DNA of 39,036 nt from a virus. Made by a program: the position numbers and the translations under genes. The DNA is taken from positions 1 through 39,036 of the IMG/VR virus record IMGVR_UViG_3300032242_002192; one strand, given 5' to 3'. Below are positions 15,902 to 22,464 of this stretch, piece by piece; position 1 is the first letter of the stretch, and every line of letters starts with the position of its first letter. Under the pieces are notes generated by a model that ran no database searches, had not been told where the DNA came from, and saw nothing but the letters and a program-made list of their open reading frames with translations.

Positions 15902-16720
15902 TTATTCCTGTATTTTAGTTCCGCAATTAGGACAGAACTTCCAGCTTGATTTTTTATTTCTGGTTCCGCACTGCGTGCAGTACGTTCGAATTTCGCTCAT
16001 TTCAACCGGCTTTTTACTCTCCGGTAGGATCTGCCATTCTGAGATTGAACACGTCCAATTGTTAAATTCTCCGTGCGTCTTGTTAAGTACTTGAGCTGAG
16101 GATTCTCCCTGTTCAACTCTGCCAGTTTCCATTGGTTGGGCCGCTGACGTTGTGTACGTGGTCGTACCGTTCAATGATGCAGATGTAGTTGAAGTCAAAA
16201 CGTTACTGGATAGATTTAGCGGAACGCTTTGACAGCTGTTGTAATAGCAAAAGGTCCCAGGTTGATAGACCCAGGTTGGGCTCGAGATTGGGCCAAAGGT
16301 GTTGAGCCTTGGATAATTAACCAGTTCGTCATAGAACTGCACCTGAACTTTACCGTTATTCACGATAGCGGAATTAGCTTCCGGTGAATCTTCAACCTCA
16401 TAGGTTTCAAACATGAACTTTTTAGGTTCATCGATGAACCTTTCAAGGTAAACTCTCTGTCCGGGCTTTAGCACGATACCTGAATCTGAAAGCAATTGGC
16501 CGTTGACGAGCACCTTTGCGATTACCTTTATTGGTTTTGGATTGAATAGTTCGATTTCAAAGTTCGAACCTGACTTTAGGTAAACTTTTGTCCCGTAGGT
16601 TTTAAGTCTACCTCTGCTCTTGGTAATGTGAGCCGTTGGTTGCGGACCGTTTCCGCTGAATACTGAGGTCCCGAAAGTTAGGGTACCCGTCGTTCCGATT
16701 GTTGATGTTTGTTGGTACAT
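15902..16720 (-). CDS. Beta-rich protein with C-terminal zinc ribbon
   Basis: A 272-residue protein. Residues ~40-120 look like a beta-sandwich (VYLKSGSNFEIELFNPKPIKVIAKVLVNGQLL). A Ser/Thr-rich linker (LTSTTSASLNGTTTYTTS) follows near residues 175-195. The C-terminus is a zinc ribbon with two CxxC pairs (YCTQCGTRNKK...FCPNCGTKI). The N-terminus is low-complexity and Thr/Gly-rich. This may be a virion-surface or assembly protein, but no family is recognised. About 125 nt upstream is free of genes. Confidence 0.65.
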   Translation of the reverse strand: MYQQTSTIGTTGTLTFGTSVFSGNGPQPTAHITKSRGRLKTYGTKVYLKSGSNFEIELFNPKPIKVIAKVLVNGQLLSDSGIVLKPGQRVYLERFIDEPKKFMFETYEVEDSPEANSAIVNNGKVQVQFYDELVNYPRLNTFGPISSPTWVYQPGTFCYYNSCQSVPLNLSSNVLTSTTSASLNGTTTYTTSAAQPMETGRVEQGESSAQVLNKTHGEFNNWTCSISEWQILPESKKPVEMSEIRTYCTQCGTRNKKSSWKFCPNCGTKIQE

Positions 16721-16846
16721 AGTAGTTTTGTTTTTTTGCGCATCTCATCGTAACCTTAACTGATTACTCAAGGGCTCGTAAACCCGAGACGGACAGAGCG
16801 AGGCTCCATGTTCCATTATTATTTAACTAAGAATTCTGAAAAGGTT

Positions 16847-17194
16847 TTAGTAGCTGACGATCTTTGTCCTGAGACCCATCGACTTTGCCAATTGTATCAT
16901 GTGACCGGTTCCCTTACTTTTACCGTCCCAGAAACAAACGCAGGCATCAGCGTTCTGAGCCATTTCCCTATTTCTGATGTATCCGGCTGACCTTCCGTGC
17001 CCTTCCCAATCCGGTCTGAACCTTATGATGTTTAGTCCATGTTCCTCGGCGAACCTTTCTCCGAGAAGATCAGCTCCCCTTGCACATCCTGAAACTATTT
17101 CAAGGTCCGGAACTCGGGCTAGGATCGGTAATGTGGCCTTTAATAGCAAGTCGTAATCTGTGAAATCTCTGCCGCCTGCGATTATCAATTTCAT
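16847..17194 (-). CDS. SLOG-superfamily protein (DUF2493/YAcAr-like)
   Basis: A 115-residue Rossmann-like protein of the SLOG superfamily. Diagnostic features are the N-terminal IIAGGRDFTDYDLL, the nucleotide-binding SGCARGADLLGERFAEEHGL, then FRPDWEGHGRSAGYIRNREMAQNADACVCFWDGKSKGTGHMI (split here into several strands). SLOG proteins are proposed to bind or process nucleotide-derived ligands, including signals of defence systems, and are common in phages. The stop is 126 nt from the next gene. The start lies 2 nt from the 3' end of tRNA-Arg. Confidence 0.82.
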   Translation of the reverse strand: MKLIIAGGRDFTDYDLLLKATLPILARVPDLEIVSGCARGADLLGERFAEEHGLNIIRFRPDWEGHGRSAGYIRNREMAQNADACVCFWDGKSKGTGHMIQLAKSMGLRTKIVSY

Positions 17195-17196
17195 TG

Positions 17197-17270
17197 TGAT
17201 TCCTAAAGGGTTCGAACCTTTAACCTGCTGATTCGAAGTCAGCTGCTCTATCCAATTGAGCTAAGGAACC
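17197..17270 (-). tRNA. tRNA-Arg(UCG)
   Basis: A cloverleaf can be folded on the minus strand: acceptor GGTTCCT/AGGAATC, anticodon stem GCTGA/TCAGC around CTTCGAA (anticodon TCG), T-loop TTCGAAC. CCA is not encoded. Confidence 0.9.
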
Positions 17271-17271
17271 A

Positions 17272-17356
17272 TGGTGACCTTATCCGGACTCGAACCGGAA
17301 CGTCTTTCAACACAGCGACCTCAACGCTGCGTGTCTACCAATTCCACCATAAGGCC
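17272..17356 (-). tRNA. tRNA-Leu(GAG)
   Basis: Class II tRNA with a long variable arm. Acceptor GGCCTTA/TAAGGTC, anticodon stem CAGCG/CGCTG around TTGAGGT (anticodon GAG). CCA is encoded. Confidence 0.9.
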
Positions 17357-17360
17357 ATTG

Positions 17361-17717
17361 TTAATCCTCCTTCCTGGAGGAATTTAGGAGCAACCTGATT
17401 TGAGCTCCCAACTCTACATCATTTGGATACTGCTTTGCCAAAGCCCTAACGTCAATTTCCTTGGCGAATAATTTATCCATGTATTCTATGGTTCCAGCCG
17501 ATAGCCCCTCAATTTCGGGTGAGTCCGCATCAAATGCGATTGCCCAACCCAGGTCCATTACTGCCATTAGAATGATCAGGGTCGGATGCACAGGTTGATT
17601 GGCCTCATCGAACTTTAACCTGTCATACTGGATCACCGAACCTTCCAATAACTTTAGCAATGCCTGTTCAGCTGTCATTTTGCTGGTAATGAAATCGTAG
17701 AATTCTTTTACTTTCAT
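17361..17717 (-). CDS. Unknown phage protein within the tRNA/LRV region
   Basis: A 118-residue protein beginning MKVKEFYDFITSKMTAEQALLKLL. A hydrophobic middle segment (LIILMAVMDLGWAIAF) could be a membrane helix or a buried helix; its flanks are charged. There is no signal peptide. The start MKVKEFYDFI is loosely like the N-terminal tag of neighbouring proteins, but without a following hydrophobic-x-Glu. Function unknown. Confidence 0.6.
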   Translation of the reverse strand: MKVKEFYDFITSKMTAEQALLKLLEGSVIQYDRLKFDEANQPVHPTLIILMAVMDLGWAIAFDADSPEIEGLSAGTIEYMDKLFAKEIDVRALAKQYPNDVELGAQIRLLLNSSRKED

Positions 17718-17723
17718 ATTATT

Positions 17724-18335
17724 TTATCTATTTTCGTACATGCTTGTTAATGAAGTTCTCGCCGCTGCCTGCGCAACGTCACCATTTACATCAAGTTTTA
17801 GCTTAGCTAGGACCTCATCTTGCACGTTTGGATTCATAGCGACGGCCTTTCTAATGCTAGCTGCTTTAGCTTGAGATAATTTAGCTAAAGTATCAGCAGA
17901 GCAGTTAGGGTTACCGGCAACCGCCACGTAAACCCATTCTCGTTGACCTTCGATTATCCGAGCTAGAGTAGTTGCTGGCGTGCTTGGATTTGAGGCGACT
18001 GCCATTCTAGCTCCTATTACGTCAGATTCGGCCAACCTATCCAAAATATCAATTGGACAGTTTGGATTTCCGGCAATCGCGTAAGTAACTGTGTCGTGTG
18101 AATTGCTACCTTCTAACCTTCTCAAAGTTTCAACTGGCGTGTTTTTGTGCGCGGCGACTCGTTGTCTAACTATTGTAAACATGCTATTTGCTAATTCATT
18201 CAGCACGTACTCTGGGACGTTCGGTGAGTAATATTCTCGTAGGTCGTCCTCCCATTCAAGGATTGACTTGATTAGCCCCATTTTTATTAGCCTATCATGA
18301 GTCTCGGAATCAATTTCTGTATGAGAATCTTTCAC
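17724..18335 (-). CDS. LRV/HEAT-like repeat protein lacking the usual tag
   Basis: About 203 residues if translation starts at GTG 18335. It has the family linker THDRLIKMGLIKSILEWEDDL and then five or more LRV-like repeats (VAAHKNTPVETLRRL, IAGNPNCPIDILDRL, VASNPSTPATTLARI). The usual MKHLKLFENW tag is absent. The open frame continues to an ATG at 18383, but that codon lies inside tRNA-Arg(ACG), so a start there is unlikely. The gene probably lost its 5' end by recombination with the tRNA region, or uses the GTG. Expression is uncertain. Confidence 0.65.
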   Translation of the reverse strand: MKDSHTEIDSETHDRLIKMGLIKSILEWEDDLREYYSPNVPEYVLNELANSMFTIVRQRVAAHKNTPVETLRRLEGSNSHDTVTYAIAGNPNCPIDILDRLAESDVIGARMAVASNPSTPATTLARIIEGQREWVYVAVAGNPNCSADTLAKLSQAKAASIRKAVAMNPNVQDEVLAKLKLDVNGDVAQAAARTSLTSMYENR

Positions 18336-18350
18336 TTGATTTGATCTTAG

Positions 18351-18422
18351 CGCTCCCACTACGACTCGAACGTAGATTACCAATTTCGTAGACTGACGTT
18401 CTATCCATTGAACTATGGGAGC
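18351..18422 (-). tRNA. tRNA-Arg(ACG)
   Basis: Acceptor GCTCCCA/TGGGAGC, D-stem GTTC/GAAC, anticodon loop CTACGAA (anticodon ACG), T-loop TTCGAGT. No encoded CCA. Its 3' part overlaps the longest reading of the LRV frame. Confidence 0.88.
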
Positions 18423-18464
18423 GAATTTTATCTTAAACCTATTGTACCAACTGGAGGTTAAATG

Positions 18465-18537
18465 TGACCGTGCTAGGACTCGAACCTAAACTAGGAATTT
18501 AGAAGATTCCTGTGCTGTCCAATTACACCACACGATC
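18465..18537 (-). tRNA. tRNA-Arg(UCU)
   Basis: Acceptor GATCGTG/CACGGTC, anticodon stem GGAAT/ATTCC around CTTCTAA (anticodon TCT), T-loop TTCGAGT. No encoded CCA. Confidence 0.9.
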
Positions 18538-18549
18538 AATTGTTCGCGG

Positions 18550-18634
18550 CGGAGAGCAGAGTACTCGAAACTCAACCAACTTAACGATCCGCTCGCTTAG
18601 CAGGCGGCGATGAATCCCATTCATTTTACTCTCC
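18550..18634 (-). tRNA. tRNA-Ser(GCU), structurally unusual
   Basis: Acceptor GGAGAGT/GCTCTCC with discriminator G, and a characteristic serine anticodon loop CTGCTAA (anticodon GCT). The D-arm is odd (ATGAAT-GGG-ATTCAT) and the anticodon stem has two mismatches. It may be a divergent functional tRNA or a decaying one. No exact CCA (CCG follows). Confidence 0.65.
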
Positions 18635-18642
18635 ATTTTAAG

Positions 18643-18728
18643 TATCTCGGGTGGGACTCGAACCCACACGACCATCACTGATCACCAGGGCTTAAACCTG
18701 GCGTGCCTACCAATTCCACCACCGAGAC
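18643..18728 (-). tRNA. tRNA-Leu(UAA)
   Basis: Class II. Acceptor GTCTCGG/CCGAGAT, anticodon stem CCAGG/CCTGG around TTTAAGC (anticodon TAA), long variable arm, T-loop TTCGAGT. No encoded CCA. Confidence 0.9.
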
Positions 18729-18731
18729 ATG

Positions 18732-18816
18732 TGGTACCCAAGACAGGACTCGAACCTGCATGACCGAAGTCACTCGCTCCTAAGGCGAGCGTGTCTACCA
18801 GTTCCACCACTTGGGC
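18732..18816 (-). tRNA. tRNA-Leu(UAG), copy 1
   Basis: Class II. Acceptor GCCCAAG/CTTGGGT, anticodon stem CTCGC/GCGAG around CTTAGGA (anticodon TAG). CCA is encoded. A second Leu(UAG) lies at 26742-26822. Confidence 0.9.
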
Positions 18817-18826
18817 ATTTTTATTG

Positions 18827-18899
18827 GGAGACAAACGAGAATCGAACTCGCATTAACAGATTCACAATCTGACGTGTTAACCCTTACACTATTGCCTCC
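18827..18899 (-). tRNA. tRNA-His(GUG)
   Basis: Acceptor GAGGCAA/TTGTCTC with an encoded extra G at -1 opposite discriminator C, the hallmark of tRNA-His. Anticodon loop TTGTGAA (anticodon GTG). No encoded CCA. Confidence 0.9.
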
Positions 18900-18915
18900 A
18901 TGTGCATTACTTAAC

Positions 18916-19000
18916 TGGCGGAGAGCTGAGGTATCGATCCCCATACGTGAGTACCACATGTTTTCAAGACAAGGTTGCAGGCCACTGCAATTAACTCTCC
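18916..19000 (-). tRNA. tRNA-Ser(UGA)
   Basis: Class II. Acceptor GGAGAGT/GCTCTCC, discriminator G, encoded CCA. Anticodon loop CTTGAAA (anticodon TGA). The D-arm TTGCA-GTGGCC-TGCAA has a short loop, as in the neighbouring Ser(GCU). Confidence 0.85.
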
Positions 19001-19007
19001 AATTCTG

Positions 19008-19078
19008 AGGCTGATGTAGGATTCGAACCTACGTAGGAGGTTTTGCAGACCTCCGCCTAGCCACTCGGCCAACCAGCC
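19008..19078 (-). tRNA. tRNA-Cys(GCA)
   Basis: Acceptor GGCTGGT/ATCAGCC, discriminator T, anticodon stem GAGGT/ACCTC around CTGCAAA (anticodon GCA), T-loop TTCGAAT. First tRNA of the cluster in transcription order. Confidence 0.9.
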
Positions 19079-19090
19079 AAAAATAAAAAA

Positions 19091-19114
19091 AGGCTTAAAC
19101 GTTAGTCTAAGCCT
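19091..19114 (-). terminator. Rho-independent terminator upstream of the tRNA cluster
   Basis: Stem AGGCTTA (19091-19097) pairs with TAAGCCT (19108-19114). On the minus strand it is followed by an eight-base T run, and on the plus strand by T5, so it may act in both directions. It separates the LRV region and the short transcript at 19.1-19.25 kb from the tRNAs. Confidence 0.85.
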
Positions 19115-19222
19115 TTTTGTTAAAGTTTTTATGATAACTTTACATCACGGCCTAGACTTATCAAGACTGAGTCTTGACGAACATAAACGTAGCGAATGTA
19201 AAGATAATGTTTTCATGTAACT

Positions 19223-19230
19223 ATTATACC
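19223..19230 (-). promoter_or_regulatory. Promoter-like element GGTATAAT
   Basis: Minus-strand GGTATAATAGTTACATG; the ATG begins the 23-codon frame at 19216. It matches GGTATAATAATAACATG before the HD hydrolase gene (30741) in both sequence and spacing. Confidence 0.45.
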
Positions 19231-19250
19231 TAATATTTCAATATTGGTTT

Positions 19251-19258
19251 TATTTATA
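19251..19258 (-). promoter_or_regulatory. T4-type late promoter TATAAATA
   Basis: A perfect minus-strand octamer between the LRV-GNAT stop and the terminator at 19091. It would drive the short transcript and, on read-through, the tRNA cluster. Confidence 0.5.
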
Positions 19259-19275
19259 TTTGACTTTTTTAAAAA

Positions 19276-19815
19276 TTATTGCAGGTCCATTATTGTGACG
19301 TACTCTTCTTCATTTTCGCCGATCACTCGACGTCCGAATCTAGTCCAATTGTCAATGTTATGAAGACCCTTAAGGTGTCTACCCCAAACGTAATCATACG
19401 GCATTGAAAGTGGAACGTCTCTCATTAATTTACCTATTCCAGCACCTCGATATTCCGGTAAAAGTGCAAGCCCAAGACCCTGTAATCCTCTTAGCCCATC
19501 GTATTTAGAATAATCTTCAAGAGCACAACTGCACTCGTCTAACATTGATGAAACTGGATCTTCATTGAATAGATAACAACTAATTACTTTGTTGCCGATC
19601 ATGCACTTTTTTGAAATGCTCCAATCGGTATTAGCTCCAAGGTATTCTCTAATTCCATCGGGCGTGTCAACGTCACTAAATACATCAACGCATATTTCAA
19701 TAATTTCAGGTATGTCTTCTTTCTCGATAGGCGAAATGATCGGTCTCTCTGAGTGAAAGTCCTCATTAATTGAACTATTGTTGACAAATTCTGTGAATCT
19801 AAGTAGTTTTATCAT
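19276..19815 (-). CDS. Tagged GNAT acetyltransferase, alternative internal start
   Basis: In-frame internal reading of the preceding ORF, starting at ATG 19815 (179 codons). The N-terminus MIKLLRFTEFVNNSSINED has the same form as other tags in this window (hydrophobic-Phe-x-x-Phe-Val-Asn, then I-N-E). A perfect TATAAATA lies 69 nt upstream inside the coding sequence. The product would be a stand-alone GNAT, transferring an acetyl group from acetyl-CoA to an unknown amine substrate. Whether this start is used is inferred. Confidence 0.5.
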   Translation of the reverse strand: MIKLLRFTEFVNNSSINEDFHSERPIISPIEKEDIPEIIEICVDVFSDVDTPDGIREYLGANTDWSISKKCMIGNKVISCYLFNEDPVSSMLDECSCALEDYSKYDGLRGLQGLGLALLPEYRGAGIGKLMRDVPLSMPYDYVWGRHLKGLHNIDNWTRFGRRVIGENEEEYVTIMDLQ

Positions 19816-20790
19816 TATATTTTCATTTACTTTTTCTAACGAAACGTAACCTTCTTTACCTTGGTCTTCGTTGAGTATGCGATTATTTATATTTGCTGCA
19901 GTTGCAAGTCTTTCACGAATTCCTCTAAGATCTCTAGCATCCTCGTCCTCGTCTTCGTCTTCCGGTGAATCCTCTCCGGCATCAACGATTCGGTCAATGA
20001 CTAGCGCAATCGCTTCAGTTGACTGATACCCGATGGTTATAGGACCGTCAGATATAAACGATTCAAGATAGGATACTAAGTGTTCACCGATTGCATCCGG
20101 TGAAACCAGCTCGCTTAGCTCGTGTTCGTCGATGTTAACGTCTAAGTACTCTGTTGTGTTTAAATTTATGTCACTATTTCTTACGGATACTTCATACGAG
20201 TCAGTCCCAGATTTTAGGTCAAGAGTAAGAGAAACTGTAAAGTGGTACTTGTCATAAGCTTTAATTCCAATCCCGACGAAAGAGTCTCCTCTTAACGTGT
20301 AATCGGTTTTTACCTTGAATACTAAATTAACCGGATCACATTTAACTAGATGTATCTCATCAAGAGACCTAGCAATTGCAGCCTTGATGCCAGCTTCGTA
20401 ATTTGGAACAATTCCCATCCTAGTCAATCGATTTATGTGATCGTCGTTCGTATTTTCAGTAATGATAATGGTGTCATCACTTGAGAGTCGATCTAACACA
20501 TCAGCTCGAATATTAGGATTTTGAGACACGGTACTTCTAATTGGAGGAGTTGATGTTGCTATTCTGTCTAATGCACCTGGGCTTGAGTTGGGATGTTTCG
20601 CAACAATCCATCTAACTAAAAAGTCTTCACTTTTTTCTAATTGATTCAGTACATGTGTTGGTACCTCAGTCTTTACGCCGGTCTCCGTTAGTTCCCTTTC
20701 CCAGTCTTTAAGCGACTTGGTTAGGCCCATTCTGACCAAGTTATCATGGACATCTTGATCCCAGTCTTCAAATATTTTCAGGTGTTTCAT
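19276..20790 (-). CDS. Tagged LRV protein fused to a tagged GNAT-type acetyltransferase
   Basis: A 504-residue ORF. Parts in order are: tag MKHLKIFEDWDQDVHDNL; two or three LRV-like repeats to residue ~110; a second linker-like copy (HINRLTRMGIVPNYEAGIK) and a beta-rich unknown domain to ~270; an acidic stretch (SPEDEDEDEDARD); then a second tag at residue 326 (MIKLLRFTEFVNN) followed by a GNAT domain. The GNAT acetyl-CoA loop is GLGLALLPEYRGAGIG. The second tag and a TATAAATA before it indicate that two genes were fused, or that the GNAT is also made alone. It overlaps the upstream LRV gene by 23 nt. Confidence 0.8.
   Translation of the reverse strand: MKHLKIFEDWDQDVHDNLVRMGLTKSLKDWERELTETGVKTEVPTHVLNQLEKSEDFLVRWIVAKHPNSSPGALDRIATSTPPIRSTVSQNPNIRADVLDRLSSDDTIIITENTNDDHINRLTRMGIVPNYEAGIKAAIARSLDEIHLVKCDPVNLVFKVKTDYTLRGDSFVGIGIKAYDKYHFTVSLTLDLKSGTDSYEVSVRNSDINLNTTEYLDVNIDEHELSELVSPDAIGEHLVSYLESFISDGPITIGYQSTEAIALVIDRIVDAGEDSPEDEDEDEDARDLRGIRERLATAANINNRILNEDQGKEGYVSLEKVNENIMIKLLRFTEFVNNSSINEDFHSERPIISPIEKEDIPEIIEICVDVFSDVDTPDGIREYLGANTDWSISKKCMIGNKVISCYLFNEDPVSSMLDECSCALEDYSKYDGLRGLQGLGLALLPEYRGAGIGKLMRDVPLSMPYDYVWGRHLKGLHNIDNWTRFGRRVIGENEEEYVTIMDLQ
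19884..19891 (-). promoter_or_regulatory. T4-type late promoter TATAAATA inside the LRV-GNAT frame
   Basis: A perfect octamer on the coding strand, 69 nt before the internal tagged GNAT start at 19815. Confidence 0.45.
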
Positions 20791-21301
20791 TCGGTTCTAC
20801 TGTTCTAGATATAAATCCTTTGTTAATGTTATTTATCATATCTTTAACCTCAGGACTTGTGTTCCGGTTTCTTTTAACCGCCATTCTAACGTAGATGCTT
20901 CTGTCGTTTGCTAACTTCGTCAAGACTTCGGTTGGTGTGTTTGGATTTAACGCGACCTGTTCTCTAACGTCCAAGATCCAATCCTTTGATAATATAATTA
21001 ATGATTCTATTGAGGTGTTGGGATTACTTGCAACTCGACTCCTAACTCCTCCATTATCAACTCCAAATCTAGCTAATTTGTCAAGCGTCTCAACTGACGT
21101 GTTTGGATGATTTGCTATAATTGAATTGTGTGCCACCGAATCTAGCTCGGTTAATTTATCGAGAACGTGACTCGGCACATCAGCAAAACAGTCCTCGATT
21201 AGATCTTGCGTCCAGTCGTCCAGTCGCCTGATTAATCCCATCTTGACCAATCGGTCATAGGCTTCATTTTCTGATAGTTCAAAATCGTTATTTGTGTTCA
21301 T
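20768..21301 (-). CDS. LRV/HEAT-like repeat protein with divergent N-terminus
   Basis: A 177-residue LRV protein. The N-terminus MNTNNDFELSENEAYDRLVKMGL keeps the family linker, but the usual tag is replaced by a polar sequence. About five repeats follow (IANHPNTSVETLDKL, VASNPNTSIESLIIL, VALNPNTPTEVLTKL, VKRNRNTSPEV). The gene overlaps its neighbours by 14 and 23 nt. Several repeats are close copies of those in the next upstream gene, suggesting gene conversion or duplication. Confidence 0.8.
   Translation of the reverse strand: MNTNNDFELSENEAYDRLVKMGLIRRLDDWTQDLIEDCFADVPSHVLDKLTELDSVAHNSIIANHPNTSVETLDKLARFGVDNGGVRSRVASNPNTSIESLIILSKDWILDVREQVALNPNTPTEVLTKLANDRSIYVRMAVKRNRNTSPEVKDMINNINKGFISRTVEPNETPENI
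20830..20837 (-). promoter_or_regulatory. Late-promoter-like GATAAATA
   Basis: One mismatch from TATAAATA, 40 nt upstream of the LRV-GNAT start (20790), inside the 3' end of the preceding LRV gene. Confidence 0.4.
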
Positions 21302-21902
21302 TGATGACTTTCATCCTACGTTGTATTGCTGCATACTTAACTTCATCTGCTGGATCTCCGCACAGCTTATTTATAATTCTAGCCGGCGTGCTAGGATTTT
21401 CTGCGACACTTCTTCTAAGATAAGTATCCCCCATTTTAGATAATGTACTTAAAGATTCTATTGAGGTGTTGGGATTACTTGCAACTCCTCGTCTAACATC
21501 AATGTCCTCGTCAATAGCAAGTCGGTCAAGGGTCTCAACTGGAGTGATCGGATTCTTGGCAACCGTCTCCCTAACCAGCCAGTTCTCATCGGTTGAAAGC
21601 CTATCTAGAGTTTCGACAGAGGAATTAAGATTACTAGCAACGCTAACTCTAATCCATTGATCGGGTTCGTCCGCTAATTTCGCTAACGTCTCAGCGCTAA
21701 CATTTGAATTCTTAGCAATTTGTGATTTAATTAAATTACCTGAGGTTTTGGCTAACTGATCAAGTATGTGGGTCGGTACGTCTGGATTGCTTTCTACGAA
21801 CAGATCATTTTCCCAGTCCCTAATGGATCTAGCTAGACCCATCTTAACCAATCGGTCATGAGCTTCTTGGTCCCAGTTTTCAAAGAGTTTAACGTGCTTC
21901 AT
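21288..21902 (-). CDS. LRV/HEAT-like repeat protein with N-terminal tag
   Basis: 204 residues from ATG 21902, chosen because it begins exactly with the tag MKHVKLFENWDQEAHDRL and lies just past the upstream stop at 21919. The longer frame to 21974 would add 24 residues overlapping the upstream gene. Five to six LRV-like repeats follow (VASNLNSSVETLDRL, VAKNPITPVETLDRL, VASNPNTSIESLSTL, VAENPSTPARIINKL). The tag is nearly identical to that of the LRV gene at 488-1018, about 21 kb away. Confidence 0.82.
   Translation of the reverse strand: MKHVKLFENWDQEAHDRLVKMGLARSIRDWENDLFVESNPDVPTHILDQLAKTSGNLIKSQIAKNSNVSAETLAKLADEPDQWIRVSVASNLNSSVETLDRLSTDENWLVRETVAKNPITPVETLDRLAIDEDIDVRRGVASNPNTSIESLSTLSKMGDTYLRRSVAENPSTPARIINKLCGDPADEVKYAAIQRRMKVINEHK
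21368..21375 (-). promoter_or_regulatory. T4-type late promoter TATAAATA
   Basis: A perfect minus-strand octamer 67 nt upstream of the LRV start at 21301, within the 3' end of the preceding LRV gene. Confidence 0.5.
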
Positions 21903-21918
21903 TAAAGGTCGGTAATGT

Positions 21919-22464
21919 TTAGCTTGGAAAATGAGCGTGTAAAACGTCAATTCTTTCTGAATAGCTAGGATCAACGGTCACCAACAGATCGGTCAATGAT
22001 GCGATCATTGTGACCAGTTCGGAATACTCATCGTATTCTCCGGTTGAATTATCGTTTTTGAACATCGACATCACCTCAATCGTGGTGTCCTGTAGGAAAT
22101 CGTACAGCTTTTCGGCGTCGATTTGTCCCTCAAGTTCTTCCGGTGTTTCAACGTACTCGCACTCGGTTCTTAGGTAATCGTAGTAATCTTGAGCGCTGCT
22201 TAATAATTTAGAGAGCTCGGATCGAGTGTTCCTAACTTTATGGGACCCAATCTCTGTAGAGCTAACCTTTGTCAACGAGGTCAAAGGTACCCTTGCCGTG
22301 TTTTGCTTTGAATTATGTAGTCTAACAGTAGCAATATCTCCAGTTATCTCAACTATCTCTCCAAGACCTCGGTACGAATTGACCGAGTCTCCGACCGATA
22401 GCTCATTAGCCGATCCACCGTCAAAATCAGGTTCAAATTCTTCAAATATCTTAATGTGTTTCAT
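21919..22464 (-). CDS. Tagged protein with small beta domain
   Basis: A 181-residue protein that begins with the tag MKHIKIFEEFEPDF. Residues ~25-70 look like an SH3/KOW-like small barrel (VGDSVNSYRGLGEIVEITGDIATVRL), then helical segments rich in Tyr, Asp and Glu. It carries the tag of the LRV family without any LRV repeat, which shows that the tag is modular. It overlaps the next upstream gene by 14 nt. No enzymatic motif. Confidence 0.7.
   Translation of the reverse strand: MKHIKIFEEFEPDFDGGSANELSVGDSVNSYRGLGEIVEITGDIATVRLHNSKQNTARVPLTSLTKVSSTEIGSHKVRNTRSELSKLLSSAQDYYDYLRTECEYVETPEELEGQIDAEKLYDFLQDTTIEVMSMFKNDNSTGEYDEYSELVTMIASLTDLLVTVDPSYSERIDVLHAHFPS

Larger units (their letters stand above)
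19091..19230 (-). ncRNA. Candidate small RNA or tiny ORF between promoters and terminator
   Basis: The ~160 nt between the LRV-GNAT stop (19276) and the terminator has two promoter-like elements (TATAAATA at 19251-19258 and GGTATAAT at 19223-19230). It also has a perfect hairpin TCAAGAC-TGA-GTCTTGA at 19161-19177. A 23-codon frame starts at 19216 (MKTLSLHSLRLCSS) and stops at 19145, with the same GGTATAATA-to-ATG spacing as the HD gene. It could be a regulatory RNA, a small peptide or both. Confidence 0.35.

Noticed and set aside
16745-16812. GC-rich stretch with short inverted repeats considered as a tRNA or riboswitch
   Set aside because: No cloverleaf and only four-pair stems; treated as a plain 5' region of the zinc-ribbon gene.
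18811-19008. 65-codon plus-strand frame
   Set aside because: It lies across tRNA-His and tRNA-Ser on the other strand and has no protein-like composition.
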